Numbered from the stretch's first letter, positions 1-9,575 are shown. The stretch is DNA of 64,000 bases from Bradyrhizobium sp. CCH5-F6 (GCF_001556045.1 NZ_LSIC01000141.1:1-64000), one strand, 5' to 3'. The notes: generated by a model from the letters alone, not told the origin. Program-made: numbers and translations.

Positions 1-113
1 TCGGCCTCGTCGTCAACGGCTTCGTCAAGGACGTGCTGCAGCAGCTGCCGATGGAGTTCGCGGTGGAAGCGCAGAAGCTGATCTCGATCTCGCTCGAAGG
101 GAGCGTCGGATGA
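1..113 (+). CDS. sufB: SufB, C-terminal end (partial)
   Basis: Only the last 36 codons lie in the window (codons begin at base 3, stop TGA 111-113). The tail, containing GFVKDVLQQLPMEFAVEAQ and ending in LEGSVG, resembles the conserved C-terminus of SufB, the scaffold subunit of the SufBCD iron-sulfur assembly complex. It lies 34 bases upstream of sufC in the same direction, the usual suf order, so it is probably the first of a sufBCDS operon. The promoter lies outside the window. Confidence 0.85.
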   Translation, partial: GLVVNGFVKDVLQQLPMEFAVEAQKLISISLEGSVG

Positions 114-147
114 CTGTCTTTGGACCTACCAGGCAAGGAGAAGTGTG

Positions 148-906
148 ATGACGGCGCTCCTCGATATCCGCGGGCTCAAGGCCGAGATCGACGGCCGCCA
201 GATTCTCAACGGGCTCGACCTCGCCGTGAACAAGGGCGAGGTCCACGCCATCATGGGTCCGAACGGCGCCGGCAAGTCGACGCTGTCCTATGTGCTGTCC
301 GGCAAGCCGGGCTACGAGATCACCGGCGGCGAGGTGTTCTTCAACGGCGAGGACCTCCTTGCCATGGATCCGGACGAGCGGGCGGCAAAAGGGTTGTTCC
401 TGGCCTTCCAATACCCGCTCGAAATTCCCGGTGTGGCAACGCTGACATTCCTGCGGACGGCGCTCAATGCCCAGCGCAAGAAGCGTGGTGAAGAGGAATT
501 GTCCTCACCCGACGTGCTGAAACGGGTGCGCGAGCTCGCCAAACAGCTCAGCATCGACCCTGAGATGCTGAAGCGGCCGCTCAATGTCGGCTTCTCCGGG
601 GGCGAGAAGAAGCGCAACGAGACGCTTCAGATGGCGCTGCTGGAGCCCAGACTGTGCGTGCTGGACGAGACCGACTCCGGGCTCGACATCGACGCGCTAC
701 GCATCGTCGCCGACGGTGTCAATCGCCTGCGTGCGGCTGATCGCGGCATGATCGTGATCACGCACTATCAGCGGCTGCTCGACTACATCGTGCCTGACGT
801 CGTGCATGTGCTGGCTGCGGGCCGCATCGTCAAGACCGGTGGCAAGGATCTCGCGCTCGAACTGGAGGCGACGGGCTACGCGCAGTATCAGAGCGAGGCG
901 GCGTGA
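148..906 (+). CDS. sufC: SufC, Fe-S assembly ATPase
   Basis: ABC-type ATPase of the cytosolic SufBCD scaffold, which drives iron-sulfur cluster assembly. Visible motifs are Walker A GPNGAGKST (about residues 36-44), the signature FSGGEKKRNE (about 150-159) and Walker B LCVLDETDSGLDID (about 170-183), all with the SufC-specific spelling. At 252 residues it has normal family length. ATG 148 is preferred over an in-frame GTG at 145 because AAGGAG (135-140) then sits 7 bases upstream. It lies between sufB and sufD and is probably cotranscribed with both. In this island the Suf system most likely supplies nitrogenase and its accessory proteins. Confidence 0.96.
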   Translation: MTALLDIRGLKAEIDGRQILNGLDLAVNKGEVHAIMGPNGAGKSTLSYVLSGKPGYEITGGEVFFNGEDLLAMDPDERAAKGLFLAFQYPLEIPGVATLTFLRTALNAQRKKRGEEELSSPDVLKRVRELAKQLSIDPEMLKRPLNVGFSGGEKKRNETLQMALLEPRLCVLDETDSGLDIDALRIVADGVNRLRAADRGMIVITHYQRLLDYIVPDVVHVLAAGRIVKTGGKDLALELEATGYAQYQSEAA

Positions 907-910
907 TCCC

Positions 911-2230
911 ATGAACGCGGAGATTCGTTCCGTAAAGACCGCCGCCGAGATCGGATTCGCCGATTTGTTCGCGGCCGTGCGCGAGAGTCTGCCCGGCGGG
1001 CAAAAGGTCGGAGCGGTCCGGCGCGATGCCTTCGACCGCTTCGCGGCGCAAGGCCTGCCGCATTCCCGCACCGAGGCCTGGAGGTATACTGACCTGCGGC
1101 GCCTGCTGCGTGATGCCAAGCCACTGGCTCCGCGCTCCGATGCGGCAGCCAGGAGTGTCGCTCGCGAGGCCGGTGCGGTTTTCGCGGGCCTCGGCCTCCG
1201 GCGGCTGCTGATCGTCGACGGCGCCTTCGCGCCCGAACTCTCCGATCTCGCCGGGCTCGAACCCGGCGTCGTCGTTCGCGCGACGGTCGAGGCTCTGGGA
1301 GCGGACGAAATGGTGCTGCCGCTCGACATGGCCGGAGGCGATCCGGTCGCTGCGCTCAACACCGCACTCGCCGCCGACGGTGTCGTGATCACCGTTGCCC
1401 CGGGTGTCGTCGTGGAGCGGCCGATCCATCTCGTCTTCGTGACCACGGGCGTCGCACCCGCCGCGACGTTCACGCGGTCGCGGCTGGAGCTCGGCAGCGG
1501 TGCGGTCCTCACGCTCGTCGAGACCCACGAGGGCCCGGATCAGTCAGATTACCAGGTTAATGTGGCCTTGCAGGTGGATGTCGCAGACAGGGCCCGTCTG
1601 GACCATGTCAAGATCACCGGCGAAGGCTCAGCTGCGCTGCACATCTCAACGCTCGAGGCCTCGATCGGGACGGGCGCGAGCTACCGCGATTTCGGCTTCA
1701 CCATCGGTGGTGCCGTGGTGCGCAATCAGCTCTTTGTGAAGCTCGCGGGCGAGGGCGCGGTCGCCAATGTGCATCAGGGGAGCCTCCTGGCCGGCCGCCA
1801 GCACGCAGACACCACGCTCGTCGTCGACCATGTCGCCGCTGGTTCGCAGAGCCGGGAGGTCTTCAAGGCAGTCGTGGACGATGAGGCTCGGGCCGTGTTC
1901 CAGGGCAGGATCACGGTGCAGCCCGGCGCGCAGCAGACCGATGCCAGGATGATGGCCAGGGCGCTGCTCCTGTCCGACGAGGCCGTCGCCAATTGCAAGC
2001 CGGAGCTCGAGATCTTCGCCGACGACGTGCAGTGCGGACACGGGACCACCACCGGCGCGCTGGACGATCAGTTGAAGTTCTATCTGATGGCGCGCGGCAT
2101 TCCGGAAAGAGAAGCCGAGACGCTGCTGATACAGGCCTTCGTCGGCGAGGTGATCGACGCCGTCGCGCGCGACGATCTGCGTGAGGCATTGACGCAGGCG
2201 ATGCTCGATTGGCTCAGCGAGCGGGATTAG
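911..2230 (+). CDS. sufD: SufD, Fe-S assembly scaffold protein
   Basis: Subunit of the SufBC2D scaffold (439 residues). The C-terminal half shows the SufB/SufD beta-helix core, with DHVAAGSQSREVFKAVVDD and the conserved CGHGTTTG-type segment near residues 375-385, then a helical tail typical of SufD. Start ATG 911 lies 5 bases after the sufC stop. A longer frame open upstream only shadows sufC. It is cotranscribed with sufC and sufS. The N-terminal region is less conserved, as usual for SufD. Confidence 0.95.
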   Translation: MNAEIRSVKTAAEIGFADLFAAVRESLPGGQKVGAVRRDAFDRFAAQGLPHSRTEAWRYTDLRRLLRDAKPLAPRSDAAARSVAREAGAVFAGLGLRRLLIVDGAFAPELSDLAGLEPGVVVRATVEALGADEMVLPLDMAGGDPVAALNTALAADGVVITVAPGVVVERPIHLVFVTTGVAPAATFTRSRLELGSGAVLTLVETHEGPDQSDYQVNVALQVDVADRARLDHVKITGEGSAALHISTLEASIGTGASYRDFGFTIGGAVVRNQLFVKLAGEGAVANVHQGSLLAGRQHADTTLVVDHVAAGSQSREVFKAVVDDEARAVFQGRITVQPGAQQTDARMMARALLLSDEAVANCKPELEIFADDVQCGHGTTTGALDDQLKFYLMARGIPEREAETLLIQAFVGEVIDAVARDDLREALTQAMLDWLSERD

Positions 2231-2234
2231 GTCC

Positions 2235-3476
2235 ATGCATCCGGCGGTCGCCAACGGAAGTTACGACGTCAATCGCGTCCGGCAGGACTTTCCAATCCTG
2301 TCGATGCTGGTGCATGGCAAGAAGCTGGTCTATCTGGACAATGCGGCCTCGGCCCAGAAGCCAAGTGCCGTGCTTGACCGGCTGACGCAGGCCTACGCCA
2401 GCGAATACGCCAATGTGCACCGTGGCCTGCATTACCTCGCCAATGCTGCCACCGAAGCCTATGAAGGCGCGCGCGATAGGATTGCCCGCTTTCTCAATGC
2501 AGAGCGGCGCGAAGAGATCATCTTCACCCGCGGGGCCACGGAGGCGATCAACCTGGTGGCCCAGACGTTCGGTCGAGAAAGGATCGGCGAAGGCGACGAG
2601 ATCGTACTCTCGATCATGGAGCACCACGCCAACATCGTGCCGTGGCACTTTCTCAGGGAACGACAGGGTGCCGTGATCAGATGGGCGCCGGTCGACGACG
2701 AGGGCAATTTCCTCATCGACGAGTTCGAGAAGCTCTTGAACGCGAAGACCAAGCTGGTCGCGATCACCCAGATGTCGAACGTGCTGGGCAGTGTCGTTCC
2801 GGTCAAGGAGGTCGTGCGGCTGGCGCATGCCCGCGGGATTCCCGTCCTGGTCGACGGTTCGCAAGCCGCGGTCCACATGGATATCGATGTGCGAGACATC
2901 GGTTGCGACTTCTACGTCATCACTGGGCACAAGCTGTACGGGCCGACCGGTATCGGTGCGCTCTACGGCAAGTACGAGCATCTGGCGGCCATGCCGCCCT
3001 TCAATGGCGGCGGCGAGATGATCCGCGAAGTATCGTGCGATGCCGTCACCTATGGCGACCCGCCGCATCGCTTCGAGGCCGGTACGCCGCCGATCGTGCA
3101 GGCCATCGGCCTCGGCGCCGCCATCGACTATGTCGAATCGATCGGCAAGGAGCGGATCCGCAGGCACGAGAGGAGCCTGCTGGCCTATGCCGAGGAACGA
3201 CTGCGTGGGATCAACTCGTTGCGGATCATCGGGACCGCCGCCGACAAGGGGGCGATCGTGTCGTTCGAAATGAAGAGCGCCCACGCCCACGACCTTGCGA
3301 CCGTGATCGATCGCTCCGGTGTCGCGGTTCGCGCCGGAACCCATTGCGCGATGCCGCTGCTCGATCGCTTCGGCGTGACCGCCACCTGCCGTGCGTCGTT
3401 CGCGCTCTACAACACATTGGAGGAAGTCGACGCACTGGCCGAGGCCCTGACCAGGGCCCAGGAGCTGCTCTCATGA
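2235..3476 (+). CDS. sufS: SufS-type cysteine desulfurase
   Basis: PLP enzyme that takes sulfur from cysteine for SUF cluster assembly. At 413 residues it has group II (SufS/CsdA) length. The PLP lysine is in ITGHKLYGPTG (about residue 232), the catalytic cysteine in RAGTHCAMPLLDRFG (about 369), and the N-terminus has the group II pattern VYLDNAASAQKP. ATG 2235 follows the sufD stop by 4 bases. The stop overlaps the next start (ATGA at 3473-3476), indicating translational coupling. The island has a second, NifS-type desulfurase at 15745, so sulfur donation is duplicated. Confidence 0.96.
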   Translation: MHPAVANGSYDVNRVRQDFPILSMLVHGKKLVYLDNAASAQKPSAVLDRLTQAYASEYANVHRGLHYLANAATEAYEGARDRIARFLNAERREEIIFTRGATEAINLVAQTFGRERIGEGDEIVLSIMEHHANIVPWHFLRERQGAVIRWAPVDDEGNFLIDEFEKLLNAKTKLVAITQMSNVLGSVVPVKEVVRLAHARGIPVLVDGSQAAVHMDIDVRDIGCDFYVITGHKLYGPTGIGALYGKYEHLAAMPPFNGGGEMIREVSCDAVTYGDPPHRFEAGTPPIVQAIGLGAAIDYVESIGKERIRRHERSLLAYAEERLRGINSLRIIGTAADKGAIVSFEMKSAHAHDLATVIDRSGVAVRAGTHCAMPLLDRFGVTATCRASFALYNTLEEVDALAEALTRAQELLS

Positions 3477-3826
3477 GCGAGCAGATCGCCGCCAGGCCAT
3501 CTCCCGTCAGGCCGCGGCCAGTTGCCCGCATCGTCTGCGATGCCCATCGTCGCCGAACGGTGCGGAACATGGAGCGGCGTTTCACGGGCGAGTATTCAGT
3601 CGGCGAACCGATCCGCGCCGCGGCACTGATCAGGAACGACGGCATGTATCCACACAAGGATGTCGGCGAGCCGCTCGTGCACCCCGGCGATGCCGGCGTT
3701 GTGCGCGAGAGCTGGCGCTTTCTCGGCGAGGTCTACTACACGGTCGAGTTCACGGCCCGCTCGGTGTTCGTCATCATGGCGGACCACGAGATGATGCGGA
3801 TGGGAACCGCGTTCGACGTCGCCTGA
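3473..3826 (+). CDS. NifZ-domain protein in the suf operon
   Basis: A 117-residue protein whose central part (about residues 35-110) matches the NifZ fold: IRNDGMYPHKD, VHPGDAGVVRESW and a closing block with YYTVEF. NifZ proteins help mature the P-cluster of NifDK. About 35 basic residues precede the domain. It overlaps sufS by four bases, so it is translated with the desulfurase. Two further NifZ-type genes lie at 21755 and 22069. This copy is the most divergent and probably links SUF to nitrogenase assembly; that role is inference. Confidence 0.75.
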   Translation: MSEQIAARPSPVRPRPVARIVCDAHRRRTVRNMERRFTGEYSVGEPIRAAALIRNDGMYPHKDVGEPLVHPGDAGVVRESWRFLGEVYYTVEFTARSVFVIMADHEMMRMGTAFDVA

Positions 3827-3839
3827 CGTTCCCCAGCCT

Positions 3840-4292
3840 TCATGCGCCCTCCGCCAGTGCGGCCGCCGCATCTGCGCGCGTCCGCGCCACCATCGACCGG
3901 AATCCGTTCGAGCGCTGCGGTGTCAGGTGCTCGCCCAGCCCGAGCCGCTCGAACAAGGCGAGGGGATCCTCGCCCGAGATTTCCGAGGCCGGTCGTCCCG
4001 ATAAAAGCGCGATCAGGATCGCGACCAGGCCGCGGACGATATGCGCATCGCTGTCGCCAGCAAAGGTGAGGAATGGCCTCCCGTCCCGATGCTCGAAGGC
4101 GGTCGCAAGCCAGACCTGGCTGACGCAGCCCTGCACCTTGTTGGCGTCCGTCCGCTGCTCCTCCGGAAAGGGCGTCAGCTTGCGGCCCAGCTCGATGACG
4201 TAGCGATAGCGGTCGTCCCACTCTTCGAGGAGCGAGAAGTTCTCGATGATATCGTCGATCGGAGTTGGCCGAGATTTCGTTTCAAGCTGCAT
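3840..4292 (-). CDS. sufE: SufE sulfur-acceptor protein
   Basis: SufE (150 residues) accepts persulfide sulfur from SufS. The family signature is clear: [20 protein letters not shown] near the N-terminus and [10 protein letters not shown] with the acceptor cysteine near residue 54. ATG 4292 is chosen because GAGG precedes it at a good distance and a -24/-12 promoter at 4325-4338 would start transcription near 4313; a longer frame reaching 4535 would begin upstream of that promoter. It faces sufS tail to tail with a 13-base gap and diverges from nifD. Confidence 0.92.
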   Translation of the reverse strand: MQLETKSRPTPIDDIIENFSLLEEWDDRYRYVIELGRKLTPFPEEQRTDANKVQGCVSQVWLATAFEHRDGRPFLTFAGDSDAHIVRGLVAILIALLSGRPASEISGEDPLALFERLGLGEHLTPQRSNGFRSMVARTRADAAAALAEGA

Positions 4293-4322
4293 GATCGCCT
4301 CGATGCATTGGTGAGATGCGTC

Positions 4323-4339
4323 AAGCAAGCTCCGTACCG
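4323..4339 (-). promoter_or_regulatory. sigma54 -24/-12 promoter for sufE
   Basis: The reverse strand reads CGGTACGGAGCTTGCT: GG (4338-4337), ten bases, GC (4326-4325), a good match to TGGCAC-N5-TTGC. The predicted start near 4313 gives a 21-base leader. The NifA sites at 4405 and 4455 lie 67 and 117 bases upstream, as expected for an enhancer. Confidence 0.7.
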
Positions 4340-4404
4340 CGGCGCGGATCGATGCCTTCCTGCAGAAGAATGCATAGTCGATGCCGTCTGGCGACGACAC
4401 GCAT

Positions 4405-4420
4405 TGTTTTGTTTCGAACA
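4405..4420. promoter_or_regulatory. NifA upstream activator site (sufE/nifD)
   Basis: TGTTTTGTTTCGAACA is an exact TGT-N10-ACA match to the NifA enhancer consensus. It lies about 110 bases before the nifD -24 element and 67 bases before that of sufE, so it can serve both directions. Confidence 0.8.
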
Positions 4421-4454
4421 GCCCTTCGCGCACGCACATGTCGACATGATGCGA

Positions 4455-4470
4455 TGTCGGGTTTGCAACA
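4455..4470. promoter_or_regulatory. NifA upstream activator site 2 (sufE/nifD)
   Basis: TGTCGGGTTTGCAACA is a second exact TGT-N10-ACA site, 50 bases (nearly five helical turns) from the first, and so probably on the same DNA face. It lies 60 bases before the nifD -24 element. Confidence 0.82.
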
Positions 4471-4529
4471 ATCGGGAGCGTCGAACCTATCTGCCTCCAA
4501 TCACTCCGGTTTTTGCCTTCGGCCAACGC

Positions 4530-4545
4530 TGGCACACTCGTTGCA
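4530..4545 (+). promoter_or_regulatory. sigma54 -24/-12 promoter for nifD
   Basis: TGGCACACTCGTTGCA is a perfect TGGCAC-N5-TTGCA sigma54 promoter. The predicted start near 4556 gives a 91-base leader to nifD. Two NifA sites lie upstream. Confidence 0.93.
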
Positions 4546-4646
4546 AAAGTCCTCGTGCAAGGCGACCTCGCGGAGGAGATCGCGAGAGCGGCGCGCCGGT
4601 TCAGGCGTCCGATCGTTCACACAGGGATAAACCGAGGGATATTCGT

Positions 4647-6149
4647 ATGAGCCTAGCAACCACCCAGAGCGTCGCCGAGATCAAGGCCCGCAACAAGCAA
4701 CTGATCGACGAGGTCTTGAAGGTCTATCCGGAGAAGACCGCCAAGCGTCGCGCCAAGCACCTCAACGTGCACGAGGCCGGCAAGTCCGATTGCGGCGTCA
4801 AATCGAACCTGAAGTCCATCCCCGGCGTGATGACCATTCGCGGCTGCGCCTATGCCGGCTCCAAGGGCGTTGTGTGGGGTCCGATCAAGGACATGATCCA
4901 CATCAGCCACGGCCCGGTCGGCTGCGGGCAGTATTCGTGGGCGGCTCGGCGCAATTACTACATCGGCACGACCGGCATCGACACTTTCGTCACCATGCAG
5001 TTTACCTCCGACTTCCAGGAGAAGGACATCGTGTTCGGTGGCGACAAGAAGCTCGCCAAGATCATCGACGAGATCCAGGAGCTGTTCCCGCTCAACCACG
5101 GCATCACCATCCAGTCGGAATGCCCGATCGGCCTGATCGGTGACGACATCGAGGCCGTCTCGAAGGTGAAGTCCAAGGAGTATGACGGCAAGACCATCGT
5201 CCCCGTGCGCTGCGAAGGTTTCCGCGGCGTCTCGCAATCGCTCGGTCACCACATCGCCAACGACGCGGTGCGGGACTGGATCTTCGACAAGGTCTCCCCG
5301 GAGGCGAAGCCGGCCTTCGAAGCCACGCCCTATGATGTTGCGATCATCGGCGACTACAACATCGGCGGCGACGCCTGGTCCTCGCGCATCCTGCTCGAGG
5401 AGATGGGCCTGCGCGTGATCGCGCAATGGTCCGGCGACGGCAGCCTCGCCGAGCTGGAGGCGACGCCCAAGGCGAAGCTCAACGTCCTGCACTGCTACCG
5501 CTCGATGAACTACATCTCCCGCCACATGGAGGAGAAGTTCGGTATCCCCTGGTGCGAGTACAACTTCTTCGGCCCCTCCAAGATCGCGGAGTCGCTTCGC
5601 AAGATCGCGAGCTTCTTCGACGACAAGATCAAGGAGGGTGCCGAGCGCGTCATCGCGAAGTACCAGCCGCTGATGGACGCGGTGATTGCCAAGTATCGCC
5701 CGCGCCTCGAGGGCAAGACGGTGATGCTGTTCGTCGGCGGACTGCGTCCCCGCCACGTGATCGGGGCCTATGAGGACCTCGGCATGGAGGTGGTCGGCAC
5801 CGGCTACGAGTTCGGTCACAATGACGACTACCAGCGCACGGCCCAGCACTACGTCAAGGACGGCACGCTGATCTATGACGACGTCACCGGCTACGAGTTC
5901 GAGCGCTTCGTCGAGAAAGTCCAGCCGGACCTCGTCGGCTCGGGCATCAAGGAAAAGTACGTCTTCCAGAAGATGGGTGTGCCGTTCCGGCAGATGCACT
6001 CCTGGGACTATTCGGGCCCGTACCACGGCTATGACGGGTTCGCGATCTTCGCGCGCGACATGGACATGGCGATCAACTCGCCGATCTGGAAGAAGACCAA
6101 GGCGCCCTGGAAGGATGCGCCGCGGCCGAGCCTGATGGCGGCGGAATAA
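4647..6149 (+). CDS. nifD: Nitrogenase MoFe protein alpha chain
   Basis: Alpha subunit of dinitrogenase (500 residues), carrying FeMo-cofactor and half of the P-cluster. P-cluster cysteines are in [21 protein letters not shown] and [12 protein letters not shown]. The cofactor cysteine is in [10 protein letters not shown] and the cofactor histidine in [17 protein letters not shown]. Start ATG 4647 follows the sigma54 promoter. It is the first gene of a nifDKENX operon; nifH is not upstream but 25 kb away at 30267, the arrangement known from Bradyrhizobium. A strong hairpin separates it from nifK. Confidence 0.98.
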   Translation: MSLATTQSVAEIKARNKQLIDEVLKVYPEKTAKRRAKHLNVHEAGKSDCGVKSNLKSIPGVMTIRGCAYAGSKGVVWGPIKDMIHISHGPVGCGQYSWAARRNYYIGTTGIDTFVTMQFTSDFQEKDIVFGGDKKLAKIIDEIQELFPLNHGITIQSECPIGLIGDDIEAVSKVKSKEYDGKTIVPVRCEGFRGVSQSLGHHIANDAVRDWIFDKVSPEAKPAFEATPYDVAIIGDYNIGGDAWSSRILLEEMGLRVIAQWSGDGSLAELEATPKAKLNVLHCYRSMNYISRHMEEKFGIPWCEYNFFGPSKIAESLRKIASFFDDKIKEGAERVIAKYQPLMDAVIAKYRPRLEGKTVMLFVGGLRPRHVIGAYEDLGMEVVGTGYEFGHNDDYQRTAQHYVKDGTLIYDDVTGYEFERFVEKVQPDLVGSGIKEKYVFQKMGVPFRQMHSWDYSGPYHGYDGFAIFARDMDMAINSPIWKKTKAPWKDAPRPSLMAAE

Positions 6150-6162
6150 CGAGAGACGACGT

Positions 6163-6192
6163 CCGGCTCTCCCCAATTCCGGGGAGAGCCGG
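6163..6192 (+). other. nifD-nifK intercistronic hairpin
   Basis: A 12-bp perfect inverted repeat, CCGGCTCTCCCC paired with GGGGAGAGCCGG around a 6-base loop, sits between nifD and nifK. No T run follows, so it is more likely an mRNA-stability or processing element than a terminator. Confidence 0.75.
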
Positions 6193-6228
6193 GACAGGCG
6201 ATCGAACACGAATCCAACGAGGTGCCAC

Positions 6229-7788
6229 ATGACACAGAATGCAGAACACGTGCTCGATCACTTCGAGCTGTTCCGGGGTCCGGAATACCAGCAGATGCTG
6301 GCCAACAAGAAGGCGCTGTTCGAGAATCCGCATGATCCCGCGGAAGTCGAACGCATCCGCGAATGGGCGAAGACGCCCGAATATCGCGAGAAGAACTTTG
6401 CCCGCGAAGCGTTGACCGTCAACCCTGCCAAGGCCTGCCAGCCTTTGGGCGCGGTGTTCGTCGCGGTCGGCTTCGAGGGGACGCTGCCCTTCGTGCATGG
6501 CTCGCAGGGCTGCGTCGCCTATTACCGCAGCCATCTTTCGCGGCACTTCAAGGAGCCGAGCTCCTGCGTGTCCTCGTCCATGACGGAAGATGCGGCGGTG
6601 TTCGGCGGCTTGAACAACATGATCGACGGGCTTGCCAACACCTACAGCATGTACAAGCCGAAGATGATCGCGGTCTCCACCACCTGCATGGCGGAAGTCA
6701 TCGGCGACGACCTCAACGCCTTCATCAAGACGGCCAAGGAGAAGGGCTCGGTGCCGGCGGAATACGACGTTCCCTTCGCCCATACGCCGGCCTTCGTCGG
6801 CAGCCATGTGACCGGTTACGACAACGCGCTCAAGGGCATCCTGGAACATTTCTGGGACGGCAAGGCAGGCACTGCGCCGAAGCTCGAGCGCAAGGAGGAC
6901 GGCAAGATCAACTTCATCGGCGGATTCGACGGTTACACCGTCGGCAACATCCGTGAGATGAGGCGCATCTTCGAGCTGATGGGGATCGAGTACACGATCC
7001 TCGCCGACAACAGCGACGTTTTCGACACTCCGACCGACGGCGAGTTCCGCATGTATGACGGCGGGACCACGCTGGAGGACGCGGCGAACGCCATCCACGC
7101 CAAGGCAACCATTTCCATGCAGCAATATTGCACGGAGAAGACGCTGCCGTTCATCGCAGGCCACGGCCAGGAGGTCGTCGCCTTCAATCATCCGGTTGGG
7201 GTCAGCGCCACTGACGACTTCCTGATGACGCTGTCGCGCATCACGGGCAAGCCGATTGCAAAGGCGCTTGAACAGGAGCGCGGTCGCCTGGTCGACGCCA
7301 TGGCGGACTCGAGCGCACACATTCACGGAAAGAAGTTCGCGATCTATGGCGATCCGGACCTCTGCTACGGGCTGGCGGCGTTCCTGCTCGAACTCGGCGC
7401 CGAGCCCACCCATGTGCTCTCGACCAACGGCAACAAGGCCTGGGCGGAAAAGATGGAGGCGCTGTTCGCCAGCTCGCCGTTCGGCAAGAACTGTCATGCC
7501 TATCCGGGCAAGGACCTCTGGCACATGCGATCGCTGCTGTTCACCGAGCCGGTCGATTTCCTGATCGGAAATACCTACGGCAAGTATCTGGAGCGCGACA
7601 CCGGCACGCCGCTGATCCGCATCGGCTTCCCGGTGTTCGATCGTCACCACCACCACCGCTATCCGGTGTGGGGGTATCAGGGCGGCATGAACGTTCTGGT
7701 GAAGATCCTCGACAAGATCTTCGACGAGATCGACAAAAACACCAACGTGCCTGCCAAGACCGACTACAGCTTCGACATTATCCGCTGA
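6229..7788 (+). CDS. nifK: Nitrogenase MoFe protein beta chain
   Basis: Beta subunit of dinitrogenase (519 residues), sharing the P-cluster with NifD. P-cluster cysteine contexts are [27 protein letters not shown] and [13 protein letters not shown]. The C-terminal [12 protein letters not shown] is typical. The N-terminal extension marks the longer NifK type found in proteobacteria. It lies 79 bases after nifD with a hairpin between, and a second hairpin follows it before nifE. Confidence 0.98.
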   Translation: MTQNAEHVLDHFELFRGPEYQQMLANKKALFENPHDPAEVERIREWAKTPEYREKNFAREALTVNPAKACQPLGAVFVAVGFEGTLPFVHGSQGCVAYYRSHLSRHFKEPSSCVSSSMTEDAAVFGGLNNMIDGLANTYSMYKPKMIAVSTTCMAEVIGDDLNAFIKTAKEKGSVPAEYDVPFAHTPAFVGSHVTGYDNALKGILEHFWDGKAGTAPKLERKEDGKINFIGGFDGYTVGNIREMRRIFELMGIEYTILADNSDVFDTPTDGEFRMYDGGTTLEDAANAIHAKATISMQQYCTEKTLPFIAGHGQEVVAFNHPVGVSATDDFLMTLSRITGKPIAKALEQERGRLVDAMADSSAHIHGKKFAIYGDPDLCYGLAAFLLELGAEPTHVLSTNGNKAWAEKMEALFASSPFGKNCHAYPGKDLWHMRSLLFTEPVDFLIGNTYGKYLERDTGTPLIRIGFPVFDRHHHHRYPVWGYQGGMNVLVKILDKIFDEIDKNTNVPAKTDYSFDIIR

Positions 7789-7802
7789 CGTCGCAGCAAA
7801 TG

Positions 7803-7831
7803 CTGCCGCCGCCCCGGACATGCGGCGGCAG
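7803..7831 (+). other. nifK-nifE intercistronic hairpin
   Basis: CTGCCGCCGC (7803-7812) pairs perfectly with GCGGCGGCAG (7822-7831) around a 9-base loop. There is no T run. With the nifD-nifK hairpin it brackets nifK, suggesting differential mRNA stability between structural and scaffold genes. Confidence 0.65.
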
Positions 7832-7907
7832 ACCACCAGTCTAGCCAGAGTGATCGAGACTGCGGGGCACGAGGCTCGCGCAGCGGGTCAGGGAATAGGA
7901 GAGACGC

Positions 7908-9575
7908 ATGAGCTCGCTGTCGGCCACCATCCAGGACGTCTTCAACGAGCCGGGTTGCGGCAAGAACGCCAACAAGACGGAGGCCGAGCGAAAGAAGGGC
8001 TGCACCAAGCAGTTGCAGCCGGGAGGTGCCGCCGGCGGCTGCGCGTTCGACGGCGCCAAGATTGCGCTGCAGCCGTTCACCGATGTGGCTCATCTCGTCC
8101 ACGGCCCGATCGCCTGCGAGGGCAATTCCTGGGACAATCGCGGCAGCGCCTCGTCCGGCTCCGATCTCTGGCGGCGCAGCTTTACCACCGACATGAACGA
8201 GACCGACATCGTGTTCGGCGGCGAGAAGCGGCTCTACAAGGCGATCAAGGAGGTCATCGAGAAATACGACCCGCCTGCAATCTTCGTCTACCAGACCTGC
8301 GTGCCGGCCATGATTGGCGACGACATCAACGCGGTTTGCAAGGCTGCGGCCACGAAGTTCGGCAAGCCGGTCATCCCGGTCAATTCGCCCGGCTTCGTCG
8401 GCCCGAAGAACCTCGGCAACAAGCTGGCCGGCGAGGCGCTGCTCGAGCACGTGATCGGCACCGCGGAACCCGACTACACCACGCCCTACGACATCAACAT
8501 CATCGGCGAGTACAATCTGTCCGGCGAGTTCTGGCAGGTCAAGCCGCTGCTGGACGAACTCGGCATTCGGATCCTCTCCTGCATCTCCGGTGACGGGAAA
8601 TATCGCGAACTGGCTTACTCGCATCGGGCCAAGGCCGCGATGATGGTGTGCTCCAAGGCGATGATCAACGTCGCCCGCAAGATGGAAGAACGCTACGGCA
8701 TCCCCTACTTCGAGGGCTCCTTCTACGGCATCCAGGATTCCAGCGATTCGCTGCGCGAGATCGCCCGCCTGCTGATCGAGCGCGGCGCGCCGGCGGAGCT
8801 GATGGACCGCACCGAAGCGGTGATTGCGCGCGAGGAGGCCAAAGCCTGGACCGCGATCGAGCGCTTCAAGCCACGCTTCAAGGACAAGAAGGTGCTGCTG
8901 ATCACCGGCGGCGTGAAGTCGTGGTCCGTGGTCGCCGCGCTCCAGGAGGCGGGTCTCGAAATCGTCGGAACCTCCGTGAAGAAGTCCACCAAGGAGGACA
9001 AGGAGCGGATCAAGGAGCTGATGGGGCAGGATGCCCACATGATCGACGACATGACGCCGCGTGAAATGTACAAGATGCTGAAGGACGCGCGCGCCGACAT
9101 CATGCTCTCCGGCGGCAAGTCGCAGTTCGTCGCGCTGAAGGCGGCGATGCCTTGGCTCGACATCAACCAGGAGCGCTGCCACGCCTATATGGGCTACATC
9201 GGCATGGTCAAGCTGATGGAGGAGATCGAGAAGGCGCTCTACAACCCGATGTGGGCGCAGCTCCGCAGGCCGGCGCCGTGGGATGACGTTGGCGTGAACT
9301 GGCAGGCCAAGGCGATCGCGCAAATGGATGCGCAGGCCGCCGAGGTCGCCGCCGATCCGGCGCTTGCGGAGGCGGCCCGCCGCGCCAAGAAGATTTGCCA
9401 CTGCAAGACCGTCGACCTCGGCAGCATCGAGGATGCCATCGCTGCGCACGGCCTTTCCTCCGTCGACGGCGTCAAGGAGCACACTAACGCCTCGGGCGGC
9501 TGCGGCGCCTGCAAGGGACGGATCGAGGACATCCTCGCGGCTCAGCCGACGCCCATCCTCCAGGCGGCAGAGTAG
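7908..9575 (+). CDS. nifE: NifE, FeMo-cofactor scaffold, with C-terminal BFD-like domain
   Basis: NifE pairs with NifN as the scaffold on which NifB-co becomes FeMo-cofactor. The first 470 or so residues are a NifD-like scaffold with HGPIACEGNSWDNRG and QTCVPAMIGDDI. The protein is 555 residues, longer than the roughly 470 of Azotobacter NifE. The tail (about 485-545) holds CHC and, after 33 or so residues, GGCGACKGRIEDI, the four-cysteine pattern of BFD-like [2Fe-2S] domains (as in bacterioferritin-associated ferredoxin and NifU). Bradyrhizobial NifE is known to be long. The tail may carry a cluster used in cofactor assembly, which is inference. Confidence 0.96.
   Translation: MSSLSATIQDVFNEPGCGKNANKTEAERKKGCTKQLQPGGAAGGCAFDGAKIALQPFTDVAHLVHGPIACEGNSWDNRGSASSGSDLWRRSFTTDMNETDIVFGGEKRLYKAIKEVIEKYDPPAIFVYQTCVPAMIGDDINAVCKAAATKFGKPVIPVNSPGFVGPKNLGNKLAGEALLEHVIGTAEPDYTTPYDINIIGEYNLSGEFWQVKPLLDELGIRILSCISGDGKYRELAYSHRAKAAMMVCSKAMINVARKMEERYGIPYFEGSFYGIQDSSDSLREIARLLIERGAPAELMDRTEAVIAREEAKAWTAIERFKPRFKDKKVLLITGGVKSWSVVAALQEAGLEIVGTSVKKSTKEDKERIKELMGQDAHMIDDMTPREMYKMLKDARADIMLSGGKSQFVALKAAMPWLDINQERCHAYMGYIGMVKLMEEIEKALYNPMWAQLRRPAPWDDVGVNWQAKAIAQMDAQAAEVAADPALAEAARRAKKICHCKTVDLGSIEDAIAAHGLSSVDGVKEHTNASGGCGACKGRIEDILAAQPTPILQAAE

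Noticed and set aside
145..147. GTG as the sufC start
   Set aside because: ATG three bases later has better spacing from AAGGAG and fits the family start.
4653..6230. Reverse open frame of about 525 codons over nifD
   Set aside because: Antisense shadow of nifD, caused by high GC and biased codon use.
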